This document shows positions 47,874 to 60,237 of a DNA stretch of 64,000 nucleotides, piece by piece. A program made the translations under genes and the position numbers. The notes under the pieces are model-generated. The model was given only the letters and a program-made list of their open reading frames with translations. It was not told where the DNA came from and ran no database searches. Source of the stretch: Galaxea fascicularis (lineage: Eukaryota; Cnidaria; Anthozoa; Scleractinia; Euphylliidae); the NCBI GenBank assembly GCA_948470475.1, contig OX419345.1, forward strand, positions 2,349,001 to 2,413,000, given 5' to 3'. How positions within the stretch are numbered: position 1 is the first letter of the stretch; every line of letters begins with the position of its first letter.

Positions 47874-48777
47874 CGTTCAAATAAGGCCAGAACTAACCAA
47901 TTATGATTTACTGAAACATGGCTACGAGAGAGGGCGAGAGAGCGAGAAAGACTGGTCCCCAGGTAAATAAATAAATCACGCACTTTCTTCATCATGTATC
48001 CGCATTATCATATATCACAAACCATTTAATATTGGAATGACCAACCATTTGAATCATGACAGCCAAATTTACATTGTACTTCAGCAAAATCGTCGAGGAG
48101 GCCCATATGTATCTTCTGTGATCCAAAATCCACGAGGTCCGAGTGAACGTGATAGTTTAGAAGACATATATGACGTATCAACGTACTTAATTAGACCACT
48201 GCTGGCCGGAATTAGGGCTCCGGACTCTTCCTTCAGTTCCAGCTTTCAGTTCCTACAAGCCCAAAATTAATCACAAATTAATCGTTATCAAGTATCGAAA
48301 CAAACAAACAGCTTGGAAAGGGGAAGCTTTTCACCGATAGAGGTCTCTGCGTCACCTGTAGCCGACGTGTAGTGTAAGTCAGTCTCGCGTTTGCAGATAT
48401 CGCGTGTGACTATTTGCAGCTCATATGGAAAAAGTAACGGAGTGTTAAGTTTCGCGTTCATGTGTTGATGTAATTGCAATCTTAAATTTGTTGGACAGCA
48501 AATCATGAAGCATATAACTGTTTAAGCTGATTAGCTTTGTACGCAATCGAATGAAAATGAAGCTTTGATTTTTTTTCTTTCGCTTTGGTCAGTTCCAGTG
48601 TAAAAAGCTAATAAAATTTCCGAGTGGTGCACGACTTTCGTGATCGCAGCTGCGGAATTTAGTTAAGTAACTGAGAACTATGACCCATTTGAGCTGTGTA
48701 CACAGTTAATAATTTAATGATCAATTGTTAAGTATGGCCTGTTTTAATTGGGGACACTTCTCTTTAGAAACCCATTC
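47874..48777. promoter_or_regulatory. Divergent intergenic region between NRBP1-like and syntaxin genes
   Basis: The NRBP1-like start codon (47873, - strand) and the syntaxin start codon (48778, + strand) are 904 bases apart and point away from each other, so this stretch should contain both promoters. An acceptor-like TTTCTCTTTAG ends at about 48767, 11 bases before the syntaxin ATG. This suggests that the syntaxin 5'UTR has an intron and that its first exon lies in this interval. No TATA box or named transcription-factor site could be supported. Confidence 0.5.
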
Positions 48778-51700
48778 ATGTCTCGTGGGGTGTTTGGTGA
48801 GACGCCATCTTATGGCACCCTTTCCTCTGATAATGTTGCTGTAAGCTATGGACGTCCGTCACGATACCAGGATGGTGAGTTGTTATTAGCAATATCCAGT
48901 ATGCTGTATAATTATATTATTTTGTTAATATTATCAGCAAAGATTAATTCACTACAAAGTAACTTAATTTGCACCACACACTTAATCAAATTCATCTGTC
49001 TGCTTTTAGGTGTTACCAGGTTTCAGGAGCTTGGCGATGCAGTCAGCAGTAACATCTTCCAGATTAATAATAACAGTAAGTGTAGAGCTTTGAAACTGGA
49101 AATTAAGCCTTGTGTTAAAAGGTTGGATGCTATTTTTTCAAGTCTGTAGCATGTTAATGTTTACTCTTTCATTTGAGAGCTGTCTCTCAGCCAGTGACAA
49201 AGGTTATTGTCATTGTGTGATTCTTATAAAATATCTTGGAATTATAATTGTTATGCTAAATCGCAATGTGCAGTTCCAAAAAATATCCTTATTTACCCCA
49301 CAGAAGGTCACTGTAAATTCCAAGGGGGATGGGGTGGTACATAAATTTGTAAAAGCAAAAGTGTTGAAACAATTTTTCCAGAGGGGTGTGGAGGTGAAAA
49401 CCAAAAATCCTTCCATAGGGTGAGTGGGAGGGGGTATGGACATTGGATACTTTCTGGAACCAATTAATTTGCTAAGGGATAGGTGGGTAGTCTTAACTAA
49501 AAAACCATCTGTCGTAAGAGTGGTGACTGTTGCCCAGTTGTGTTACATGCACAGTACATACAGTGTATGCATGTAGCCTTGGTTCCCACACAAACATCAC
49601 TTTTGTAATCATACTGGTTACACATGTATGTTTTCTCCATCATTCCTAGGAATTCATGCCGTGATCAATAATTATATTACTTCAAAGATTGGTGTGAAAC
49701 CTGTACTAATGGAAGCCTTTTGTGTTCTTTTACATGTATAAATATTCAAAAATACACAGAAATGATCTATACTTTGTTTATCACTTTAAGCGACGGCCTT
49801 GGAGCGCACTCTCAAACAGCTAGTCGGGGGTAAAGATGGTCAGGAGGAAAAGCTGTAAGTTAACAAGTTGGGTTTTTCTTTTAAGTGACACTGTGGCAAT
49901 GACATAGTTCCTGGCATAAATGATTTCCAGGCTGCATCATTTTTGAAAAAAAAAGGTTTTCTTTGGCATCAGAGACTGGATTTCACTTAATTTGAAAGTG
50001 TGAAATTCCCTTCTTAAAATTCAACACCAGTAATTGCATGTAATTATTGACACTGTCATTTTATTAAAAGGACACTGGTACTGTTGCAATGTTTTGCTGT
50101 AGTAATGGCAAAAATGCCTTGAAATTACTTCGCAATATCGTACTCTCACACATAATATGTCAGCAAAACTACAAATTCAAAACAATAGGAATTAACAAGG
50201 CTTTCAGCGGAAGAGGAAGCTCTATTACACTATAACTCAGTCTAAGGACTTGACTAAATTGGCCCACACTTTCAATCTGTTCCCCTCCTGGTAAGCTGTA
50301 ACATGTGATGGCACATACAGTGTATAACATCACAGGGTTCGCACACGACTTGAAAGTCCTTGAATTTAAAAATAAAAATTCAAGGCCTTAAAAGTCCTTG
50401 AAAATTGCAGTCAGTCCTGGAAAGTCCTTGTAGCCAATTTTACTCAACAAAGCTTCACAAGTGTCTGAGACGAAAAGTGGTATACTCTCTACTTCGAGCA
50501 TCTGATGTGGCATTATATTGGCTTGATTTTGCCCCTCTTGGAGTCCTTGAAAAATGGAAAAATGTGTCCATGAGAGGCCTTGAAAACTTCTTGAATTTTT
50601 GGTCGAAAAAAGTGTATGAACCCTGACATCAGCAGGGACAGAAACGTGCCAATGTTATACAGTGCAAAACTATGTAGTACATGGTATCAAAACTAGACCA
50701 TTAAATATACATGTTTCGAGTTTCCAAATATGCAAGGACATATTCCAGCTCTTTGAAGAAGCATCTGCTACTTTGGTCACTGCGCATATCTTAATTTCGT
50801 TAATTTCTTATCTTTATTTTGCTTTTGTTTTATAACGTACTTCTACAAATGTAATGTAAATTCTATGTAAACAGTGCAAAATAAAAGATAATCTGAAGTG
50901 ATACCTTGTTAGTTGAAAACTGCCCCTTCTAGTGGGGGGGGACAGGGGGGTCAGAACCTCCCGCCTCCCGTACCCTGCTCTCCCGCTTCCCGTACCTTTA
51001 TCTCCCGCCTCCCGCCCTTTTCTGTGCTGCTCCCGTCCCCTGTAAATTGGCAGAGTCGAAACACATCCTAGTCATTTAGCGTCACAATTCTCAAGCATAG
51101 AGTTCTAAAGTGTGACGTCACAAAAAATTAAATTTGTGAAATTATGGGATTGGGCACCATTTTCGAATGGAGTATCCTTAAAAAAGGGTCTTTGCCAAAA
51201 ATTAGCTCTTAATTGTAATTCCCAGCCGAAAATTTGATACTGCCCCACATAAATCTCTCTAATTTTGAGTCAGTTCTAAACTGAAGGAACTGAAACAAAT
51301 TTTGAAGGGTTTGTATGGGATGCCATCAAACTTTGATCCCTTATATCTCTACTGGGAATTGCAATTCGGAGCTAATTTTGGGACGAGGGCGTCTTTCAGG
51401 ATGCTCTTTAAGAATATGGCATCATATTCCATAATTTCAAAAATTTTATTTTTGTGACGTCCTCACTTTAGAACTTTATTTCCTTTGTTTTTAAATAATT
51501 TAAAAAGTTTTCCACTGCCATATGTTTTGATTGAATGAAGTTTTCACCCACTTGTTTATCTTCTTTGAGTTTCACAATTTCAGTCTATTTTCATTGGCTC
51601 TTCAGATTTGTTTCTGAAATCCGTTTTCAGTGACGACGGTCTAAAAAGTTAATTCAAAATTGTCTAGTGTTCTTATAAAGTATACGCATTTCCAGTAACC

Positions 51701-54700
51701 AGTCCGGCTTTATTGGGATCAGACAATTAAATCAGGGAAGTAGGATTTGACGGAATTGCAGGCAAACGTCCCAGGCGGATTTCACAGAATTTCAGATATG
51801 CATTATTGTTAGTTATTGTTTGGTCTCCTTCTGCTCCAAATGGTAGTTAGAATCGATTTGGACTTGTCTAAAACAAAAAACTGGGTCGTAAAACCAACCA
51901 CTCCACACTCTCCAGCGCGCTCATTAAAGCAGCGCTCAGTTGCGGCATTTCTAGACCACGCGGTGAAATCTTTGGTTCGTTCTGACTCACGGTCATAAGG
52001 AGCAAGCTCCCAAGAAAGTCTTCCACGTACTGACCTTTCACTGCCGCACCAAAAAATATTGACACCTAATAAAATTGTCTTCGACGACATTGATTTGAGA
52101 GCTGCTTCTCGCCTCACCTTTTTGCAATTTGACAGCTTAGTACAGCTTTATACGCGACACATGTGCACTCATGCCGCTTGACAGTTCATGACCTCTGACA
52201 TAACCACTGTAAACGGGTTTACTATTTCACCCGAAGTAAGCCTGTTTTTCAGCCCAAGCGCAAATTTTCGTTTGCTCGTTTGCTCAGAAGTCTCAGAAGT
52301 GACCGAGAAGACGTTAAATGCAAGTCAAATATATTTTGGGTTCTTGTTTTTGAAAGTATTGTAACATATTGTTGAATTAAAAAAATTGGCGTTTCACATT
52401 TCTCTCCAGCTTCCCGCCCTCTTAGAACTCCCGCTTCCCGCCCTTTCCTCTCCCGCCTCCCGTACCCCTCCCGCCCCCTATTCTCCCGGGCTCCCGCCCC
52501 CCTGTCCCCCCCCACCTTCTAGTGAATGTCTTTTTTTTTTTCATATACTGAACTATTCTACAATTTGTAAAATCAGTTGAAATGCTAAATTAGTTTTACA
52601 CTTTAGAGCCAAATGACAAAGCTGTTGTTTGACAGCTGACTCTGTTTCCAGCTGTCTAAAAATAAATGTAATTATGGGACATGGTGAAAACAGTATCTGT
52701 TACTAGACATTAATAGGCTTGCCAAGCTATTTTGTTCATAAAATCTAATGCCATTTTGACTTTGCTGATGTAATTTTATTTTTACACATTCAACTTCTTA
52801 TAGTCACAGAATACAACAAGCAACAAATGACATTGCAGGAAAAACCACCGTGTACTTAAAAGAGATGAGTACTTTTTGTGGTGGAAGCAGCCCATCTGCA
52901 GTAAGTGAAGCAATCATTCTAAAAATGTACTGGTGCAGTGGTACAGTAAGACATCTAGACTAGCTACAGTTATTGAAAGGGTGTGTGTTATTCGATACTG
53001 TCACACGAGTATTTGGAAAAAATTACTACCTAACCAGTCATTAATACAACATTTCAAATTTAATTTTCTAAACTGTTAATCTTTACCTACTTAGAGGCAA
53101 CAAAGGGTACAGCATGAAAGGCTGAAAGGAGAATTTAGAGAATCCATTTCTCGTTACTACTCTGTGCAAAATGTAAGTTTCAGTTTTTGTCAAGCACTTA
53201 AGCCGCTGCTACACAAAGCAATTTGCAATTATGGTGATGCAATTTTTTTTAAATTGTTGTGGTGCCAGTGCGCGCTGAAAATAACATGACTGTGTAGCTA
53301 CCCTCGTGCAATTGACGCAATGGCAACAGATGAGATTATCATGGGAAAGAATTGCCAGAAATTCAATGAGTTGAATTTTTTGCAACAAAATCACAAACTT
53401 TGTAGCCACTACTGCCTGCTGGCGATGCACCAGTTTTCAAAAACATCACATCACTATCGCAAGCAAAAATCGCTCATGCAGCCCTACAGTACTGATATTG
53501 TTATTCAACAATAATATTAATAAACATTTTGTATAATTTTCTTTGTAGAAAGTGGTTGAAAAAGAAAAGTTATTGGTTGGTTCAACCAGACGAACACAGG
53601 TTATTAATTATGTTTAATATATGACTGTACATGCATGTATATATTAGGTGGTACAATCTTGTCTGTTTCCCACATGGCTGTGTCTTCTTTCTCTCTGAAT
53701 GTTACCTTGTGCACCATTTCAAAATTTTCCTTTTCATCAGAGTTTTCTTAGGGTGAATTACTATTAATGAATTTATGGCTAACTAGATGGTATAAAACAT
53801 AATTTGTAATATTTTCATATTTTCACACTTTGGAATATTGAGTGTAATAATAATAATAATAATAATATATTGTGGAACTGTCATACAAGATCATTCAAAT
53901 ATACAAGGCTGTGCTCTAAGAAAAGTAGTTGGGCGCCCAAACCTGTAAACCCTTGAAATCCAGGGTGCCCAGCATAAAAGTTTGGTGCAAAAACTAATAT
54001 TTCCTGGTCGCCCAATGGCAAAAGTGAGTCGCCAGGGGCGACCGGGCGCCGCTAGAGCACAGCCCTGATATAAAAATTATATAAGAGACTTGTGAACCAC
54101 CTACACAGGAATTAAATATAAATAAGTGAATTGCATGTTTTAATAGAGTGTTTACTAGATGCTTTTCATTTTTGCAGAGAGAAGATAGTAGCAGATTTCA
54201 AGATGATTTTGGCAATGAAAGAAGTGGTCTTATGGAAGATGATCAAAGAAGGTCTGTTGTCTTGCATTGCATTAGGGTGCATTATGCATTGCATTAGGGT
54301 GCATTGTGCATTGCATTAGGGTGCATTATGCATTGCATTAGGGTGCATTATGCATCTAATAAAAAGGAATGGAAAATGCAGGCACATATTAAATGCATTG
54401 GGGGGGGGGGACTCCCATATATAAGATATGTGGGTATGTGCCACTGTGAACCTGGGTATAATTTTCAGTCAGAGAGTTTTGGTCTAGAATAGGGTATTGT
54501 TTTCCAAGAGCTGATGGATTGCTTGAAGAAATAAATTTTCATTTCAAGAGCATTAATATGTAAAATGTGACATAATTTTGTTTTGGCTAGACTGTGATAG
54601 TTACCAAATTTCTAGAAAATAGGGCATCTGGGATAGAGTAGGGAGTTTGGTGTTTAATTTCTAGTATACAAGAAGTTGGAGTTTCAAAAAACACTTGCGC

Positions 54701-57700
54701 GCATCGGGATAAAATCAAGAATATCCTAAAAATACAAAGGTGTTTGAATGCAAATTGGTGCAAGTATTTTGCATGACAAAAGAAGAAAATTATATGTTTC
54801 TTTTTACCCCGACGCACACAAGTGTTTTTTGAAACTCTGACTTCTTGTTTAGGGTTGCAGAATGCACCTGAACTTGGTCTGGTTTAGGGTAAGGGTTTCA
54901 GAGTCCCAGTGGCACACTCCCACCCAAACATTTGCCGAGTACCCCCCTCCCCGTACACTACCTGGAGCATGCATACATATATATGCTATTTAAAGCTATA
55001 GGTGGACTTGATGGTACTATGTGATAGGCAGTTTGAAATTTCTATGGATTGTTTGTATAGACATACATGTTATTTCCTTTGATTGTGGCAAAATTAGTGG
55101 ACACTGCAGGTTCAACAGGAACATGACTTTTACTTGAAGCTCAACCGAGGTAATAATTATTGCAGTTCACCCCCTTTCCTTGTTCTACACAGCGAGATAT
55201 TTTCACTGGGTTCCCCTCAAACAATGCCCTGGCTAGAATAAGATGTGGGAGAATCAGCCTGAGGCAATTGGGAGTGGGTAGCTCCCGGAGAGAAGAGGGG
55301 TCCATCACTGTCGGGAGGAGTGTGGGGCAAAGTAACACATCAGTTGTCACTTTCAAAAAGATTGAATAATGTGAAAACAAGTGAAGAAGACATACCGGTA
55401 TACCAAACACGTGGTAGCATAATACATCACCTAGGACTACATCTGCAAACCGAATGTGTTTTATCAGGAAAAATATTATCCCCTCAGATTTCAGATTCAG
55501 ATTTTTAGATTTTTATTGTTTTGTGATTTTCACTGCAAGTACTTTTGCCCAAAACTGGTATGTCATCAGTGCTGGTTTCAAAACATCTTTTAATATTTGT
55601 CATTGATATGATATGAACAGGCAGGAACGTGAGCAGATGGACATGCAGATTGACATTGATGAATCTCTAATAAGAGAGCGAGAAGAGAGAATAAGACAAA
55701 TAGAGGTTGGTGTGGTGCTTTGATCCACTTATATCAATATTTCTGTGTGGGGGAGGGTCAGGGGGCTCTTGTGGTCAGATTTCCAATATGAGTGACAGTT
55801 AAATCTTCATGCCCACAAGTTTCTGTTTTTAAAGAAATTAGAAAATGAAATCTTACATGTATCATTGTGACATCTGAAAAAAAATGTTCTGTTACCGGTA
55901 ATTGACTATTACCAGAAGAGTTTGGTCATCTGATTTTTGTAATTTTCAACAACTTTTGGGCAGCTTTTTTACATGTTCAATATGTTGAAGCTTTGTATGG
56001 GGGAAAAACATATCGGATTTGAAGCGAAAATTAGAAATGATTTTCAATAAAAACTTTCCACTTTAACTCCTTTGTGGTACTCTATGTGTGTTCTGTATGG
56101 TTCTTTGGCTGATTTGAAGGGATTTGGTGGAGTTTCAGTTTCAACAGTTTCTCTCCCATGAACAATCACACAATTGACTGTTGGCCACCTGTTGAGTAAG
56201 TAATTTTCAAGATCCTTAGCCCGGGTTGCTAAGCCAAATTTGAAACGGTTGGGGCATGTAACGCTCAAATCAAGCCTCTTCGCAGACAGAAAAGATTGTG
56301 GAAATAATTCCCTCTCCATGTTAATGGTCCTCAAAAGCCTATAAATATGGATGTGTTCTGTTACTATCTGACGTGGCCCACGTGGAATTTCAAGGCAATT
56401 GGAACCTTCAAGGAACGAATTTATGGCTGTTTTCTGTCAGCGGATCTGGTCACTTCTCTGTTGGAGTTCCCAACCTTGAGAGAAACCGTTGGAACTGAAA
56501 CTCCACCAAATCCCTTCAGCCACAAAGAGAACCACAAAGGAGTGAAAATAGGAAGTTTTTATTGAAAATCGTTTCTAAATTTTCCCTTCAAATCCAATAC
56601 GTTTTTCCCCTCATGCATGTACAAAGCCTTATAATTTCACCATTAACCCTGGTGTTTACATTACAAAGGTCAACACAGACCTTAAAGCTTGGGCCACCTG
56701 TGATTATATGGCTGGTTCTGGTAGCCGAATAACACACAGTCTATTGGCTAAGTGCCAGAGTATTAATTATTATCCCTTAATGCCCAGGGGCTGATTAAGA
56801 ATTATTCAAAAACAAAACAAAAGGTGTCACTTTTTGAAGAAACTGAGAAACTAAAAACCTGTTGGGGCTAAATACAATGAGTGGCGACAAACACTCTGAG
56901 AGTGAATTCTATACCTTGACGAGCTTGAATATTTTAGGAGGACAGTGAAGGCACAGGGTTACATTGCCAACAAGATGGTGCCATCAATCAAGTCTTAGCT
57001 CTGTTTTCTGAAGCCATATAATAAACAACATATTAACCTTGAACATTCAGTCTTGCAAATATGGCAAGGCCTCAGTTTGATATTTTCCCAAAGACGATTC
57101 ACTCTCTGTTAATAAGTACTTAATCAATCTGTTAATTATTTTTGCTAACTAAGGGTGACATCCTGGACATCAATGAGATTTTCAGAGACTTAGCAACTAT
57201 GGTTTATGAGCAAGGAGACATTGTTGGTGAGTGAATTCATGACACTTAGTTTTGGGGATTTGTGGTATTAATATCATACCTTGAGCATTAGTATCACGAG
57301 GTCACAGGTTCAAACCCGTTGAAGTCCTGAATTTTTTTCAGGCTTTTTTTTGCAATTGCATATAGTTGCATACACAACTGCGAGGATCAGTCTTCATTTG
57401 ATTTCATTTCTGCAGTTCATATGATTCATTTCATATACATCATTCACCTTGAGCAATGTGTTGCTATGTAGCATGTTAACAGTTACAAATTATATGGTAT
57501 TCCTTCCTTCCTTCCTTCCTTCCATGTCTTTCTTAAATGGATTAAGTCAAAGTATAAAACAGACGTCAAACAACACCTATGTAATCTTTCTTCTGGATGC
57601 TGTTAGAATGTGACCATAATCTCCCAACCATTAAAAAATAAAAAGAAATAGTATTTGCAACCTATTTCTACCCATCCTTAGCCTACAAATGCAGATACAT

Positions 57701-59065
57701 TTCTGGCAGTCATTTCTCTTTTCAGTGGAGAGAAACAACCACCAGAAATACATCTGCTTTTGTAGGCTAACCCAACATAGAGAGATTATAAACACTGAAG
57801 TGCCAACTGAGATAACATGGACAGACAGACAGGCATACTAAAGAAAACCCAGTTTGTCAGATACATATTTGATGTTATTATTTTAGATTCAATTGAAGCC
57901 AATGTTGAACGTGCTCAGAATAATGTTGAAGGAGCCAATCTGCAGCTCGGCAAGGCCAGTAGGTACCAGGTAAGACAGGGATAGTTCCCTTATCATAAAA
58001 ACAAAAATCAGGGATGGTATGAAGTTTCCTTGACTGTAATGTTTTTTGTTATCATACTGGGTGTCCATCATGTGAACTTTAAGAGAATCCTAACAAAATG
58101 ATGGGAGTGGCACATCTACAGAAAAATAGACCAGCACCCCACCAATGAAGGGAAAGAAGACTTGTACCTCCATTTCTCTCAGTTGCTCCATTCTGGTATC
58201 CTGGTGGTATGCTTAGTTCCTTTGTAATGGTTGTCCTGTGATGGACTACCATCTGATCAAGAGCTAGTAGTGACTTCATGCTGGGCACCCTGTGATTGAT
58301 AGGGGAGGGGGGAGGTTGGGAGAGAACACCCTGTAATACTCCCACTCAATACATGTTGATTATACTGTGATTTATCAATACCCTGTGCATAACCAATTAG
58401 TAGAATGCAAAGGTGTAAAAATGGTGTTACAATTGGTGCCATGTCATTTGCATCAGCCAATCAGAATGGAGAATATGGCCCATTTACCTGATGTTTTCTC
58501 AGAAACAACAATATCTTAGCAGATAGACTATCAAGTTTAAGAAAGGTGGAGAGAACCAGACATGAATGGAAACTTCAGGGACAGCAGAGGGGGAGAGGCC
58601 AAGGGGGGGCCCTGGCCCCCCACTTTTGTGGAAAAAATAATAAATTTAGTAAAATGCATTTCCAAAACTGAAAAGTACTTTCACAGGGTTAAAGTGGTTG
58701 GCTAGAGCTGCCAGACCTTGCGGAAAAAATACAATTTTGTGACTGTTCCTTTAACTATTGTTAGAGTCAGCCCCTTCTCCTCAATGAGTGAGGTGGGTGC
58801 TGTGTGGGCCCTGAACTTAGCAGAGTGTATCCCACTAAGAGTGGTCGTTGTTGGATGAGACTCCAGAAGATTTTACAAGTAGTTGGCTCGTTTATCACTT
58901 CAATGCCCTAAGGGTGATTTCTTGTAAATTTTCACTTATGTAATGCTGGTGTTTTTATATTCTTTCCTTCCACAGAAAAAAGCAAGAACCAAGATGTGCA
59001 TTTTGCTTATCGTTCTTCTAGTTGTTGCTGGGGTTATTGTGTTAATTGTAGAACTAACAAAATAA
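48778..59065 (+). CDS. Syntaxin-7/12-type endosomal Qa-SNARE (11 coding exons)
   Basis: Exons 48778-48874, 49010-49075, 49791-49854, 52804-52900, 53095-53172, 53549-53599, 54178-54251, 55621-55705, 57154-57226, 57887-57969 and 58976-59065 splice in frame to about 285 residues. Order: short polar N-terminus; Habc three-helix region (about 35-150, with 'VTRFQELGDAVSSNIFQIN' and 'ATNDIAGKTTVYLKEM'); linker; SNARE motif (about 190-252), with the zero-layer Gln at about 224 in 'MVYEQGDIVDSIE'; and a C-terminal tail anchor (about 263-281, 'CILLIVLLVVAGVIVLIV'). Qa-SNAREs of this type drive homotypic and heterotypic fusion of early and late endosomes and lysosomes. The start Met is set by the spliced frame and matches the family's short N-terminus. 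Between syntaxin-7 and syntaxin-12 I cannot choose; cnidarians may have one pre-duplication gene. Introns carry several mobile elements. Confidence 0.92.
50333..50625. mobile_element. 293-bp CAGGGTTC-ended element
   Basis: Begins CAGGGTTCGCACAC and ends GTGTATGAACCCTG, as inverted repeats. It is flanked on both sides by ACATCA (50327-50332 and 50626-50631). CAGGG ends are typical of hAT-type elements, though the visible duplication is 6 rather than 8 bp. It lies in a syntaxin intron. Confidence 0.7.
50933..52514. mobile_element. 1.58-kb non-autonomous DNA transposon with 8-bp target duplication
   Basis: A perfect 18-bp terminal inverted repeat, TGGGGGGGGACAGGGGGG, starts at 50933 and its complement ends at 52514. 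The identical 8-bp CCTTCTAG flanks both ends (50925-50932 and 52515-52522). Inside each end are runs of CCCGCCTCCCGTACC-type repeats in the same orientation. An 8-bp duplication suggests the hAT superfamily. No transposase frame was found. It lies in the syntaxin intron 49855-52803. Confidence 0.85.
53906..54066. mobile_element. ~160-bp MITE with GGCTGTGCTCTA ends
   Basis: Inverted ends AGGCTGTGCTCTAA (left) and CTAGAGCACAGCCCT (right) enclose GGGCGCCC- and GGCGACC-rich sequence. It lies in a syntaxin intron, upstream of exon 54178-54251. Confidence 0.7.
54258..54355 (+). repeat. 22-bp tandem repeat beside a syntaxin splice donor
   Basis: About four and a half copies of CATTGCATTAGGGTGCATTA(T)G start within 10 bases of the GT donor at 54252. 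Confidence 0.85.
54400..54952. mobile_element. G-run/C-run-terminated repeat, copy 3
   Basis: Left end: G-run, then ACTCCCATATATAAGATATG and GGGTATGTGCCACTG. Right end: CAGTGGCACACTCCCACCC then GAGTACCCCCCTCCCC. The ends are imperfect inverted repeats of each other and match copies at 39945 and 45009. Inside, about 54664-54680 and 54830-54846 (AAGAAGT...GAGTTTC) form a further inverted pair. Confidence 0.6.
55988..56630. mobile_element. 643-bp inverted-repeat element in a syntaxin intron
   Basis: Arms 55988-56155 and 56478-56630 share, in inverted order, AGGCTTTGTA, a GGGGAAAAAC block, GATTTTCAATAAAAACTT, CACTCCTTTGTGGT and GGGATTTGGTGGAGTTTCAG. The ~320-bp centre has no recognised frame. 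Confidence 0.75.
57291..57450 (+). mobile_element. tRNA-derived SINE, 5'-truncated copy
   Basis: Contains a B box (GGTTCAAACCC) in 'GAGGTCACAGGTTCAAACCC', a hairpin CCTGAATTTTTTTCAGG, and a tail with 'CAACTGCGAGGATCAG' and 'TTCATTTCATATACATCATT'. It lies in the syntaxin intron after exon 57154-57226. Confidence 0.7.
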
Positions 59066-59993
59066 CAGGTTAATGGGAATGTTATCACAGTTGATTCTCT
59101 CACAGATGCGCACATCCCAGTAGTCATTTGAGGGTGATGGTAGCCTGTAGTGCAGGGGAGTGCCATTTAAAATAGCTGTACAGGCACATTGGTGTACATT
59201 AGGTGTCTATCATGAATTTTCAAAGGCTGCCTTCAACTTCTTCTCTGATACCCACCCCCCTTGGTCACATTTCCTTCTCTCCCTAATCTTTTTGTAACAC
59301 AGGATCATTTTCAAGAAAATACTCAGCGCCCCTCGCTGGCCCTAAAGTACACATGTAGACTAGGATGATGGTTATTTTTAGTTTTAAAATACAGTGCTGA
59401 GTGCACTGTTGGAATATTGACATTCTACAATGCTGGCTATGATCAGTCAGACAGATTCCCACTGTATGTATTGAATTCTATAAGGTTGTTTGGAGCAGCG
59501 TATCGGGATGTTATTTGCAAACTTTTTCTTTAAAAGGGTGTATGGAGATAGCATGTTAAAGTTAATAAAAGGGTCAAGTTTTCAAACACCCCCTGACATT
59601 TTAATGGTTTGAAGTTTTGAAAATTGCTGTAGATTTGTATGAAAAAAGGTGCTAGACTGAAACAAGACAATGCTCTACGGGATACATGTATGTATGTATG
59701 TATGATACTGAGATACATGTAGGATTGAAACATTCAAATGCTTATTAATTCCCACTCTTGAATGTTGAGAGCTTCAATCCTGGCTTTTTGCCGAAACTGT
59801 GACAACCGATTTATAGCGGCACTGGCAAGTGGCAAATAGTTAAATTGGCAGGAAAATAATGATGTCAGTATATTATATCTCTTTACTATCCATGTACATG
59901 GAAAGTATTTTCACAATTGAAAAATGTTAAAAGAAATAAGAAAAGAGATTCTAAATGTATCTTATCATTGTTGTTAGCATTGTCAACTGTGAA

Positions 59994-59999
59994 AATAAA
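59994..59999 (+). terminator. Candidate polyadenylation signal of the syntaxin gene
   Basis: AATAAA lies 929 bases after the syntaxin stop codon, in a gene-free stretch on the same strand. It fits a 3'UTR of about 0.95 kb. Hexamers nearer the stop were not obvious; RNA ends are needed to confirm it. Confidence 0.35.
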
Positions 60000-60237
60000 T
60001 TTTTAAAATGAGTTACCACTGCTTTTTTTCTTAAACCTGGCGTCCCGCCGAATTCGTTGCTACAGACGACTAAAGAAATCACAGTGTCACAGTGTTGACT
60101 CCTACAGACCGATCAGATTTTCTGCAGATATTTCTAGAAAGGGTTGGAGGGCATTTCAGCTGAAGAGCAGCTTGGTATGCCAAGAACACTTTCTCTCCTA
60201 AATCTGTAGGATGGACGACTTGCACCGCTCACAATAT

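Noticed and set aside
48037..48270. 77-codon frame between the NRBP1-like and syntaxin genes
   Set aside because: No recognisable motif; it lies in the expected promoter and 5'UTR interval. Kept only as non-coding.
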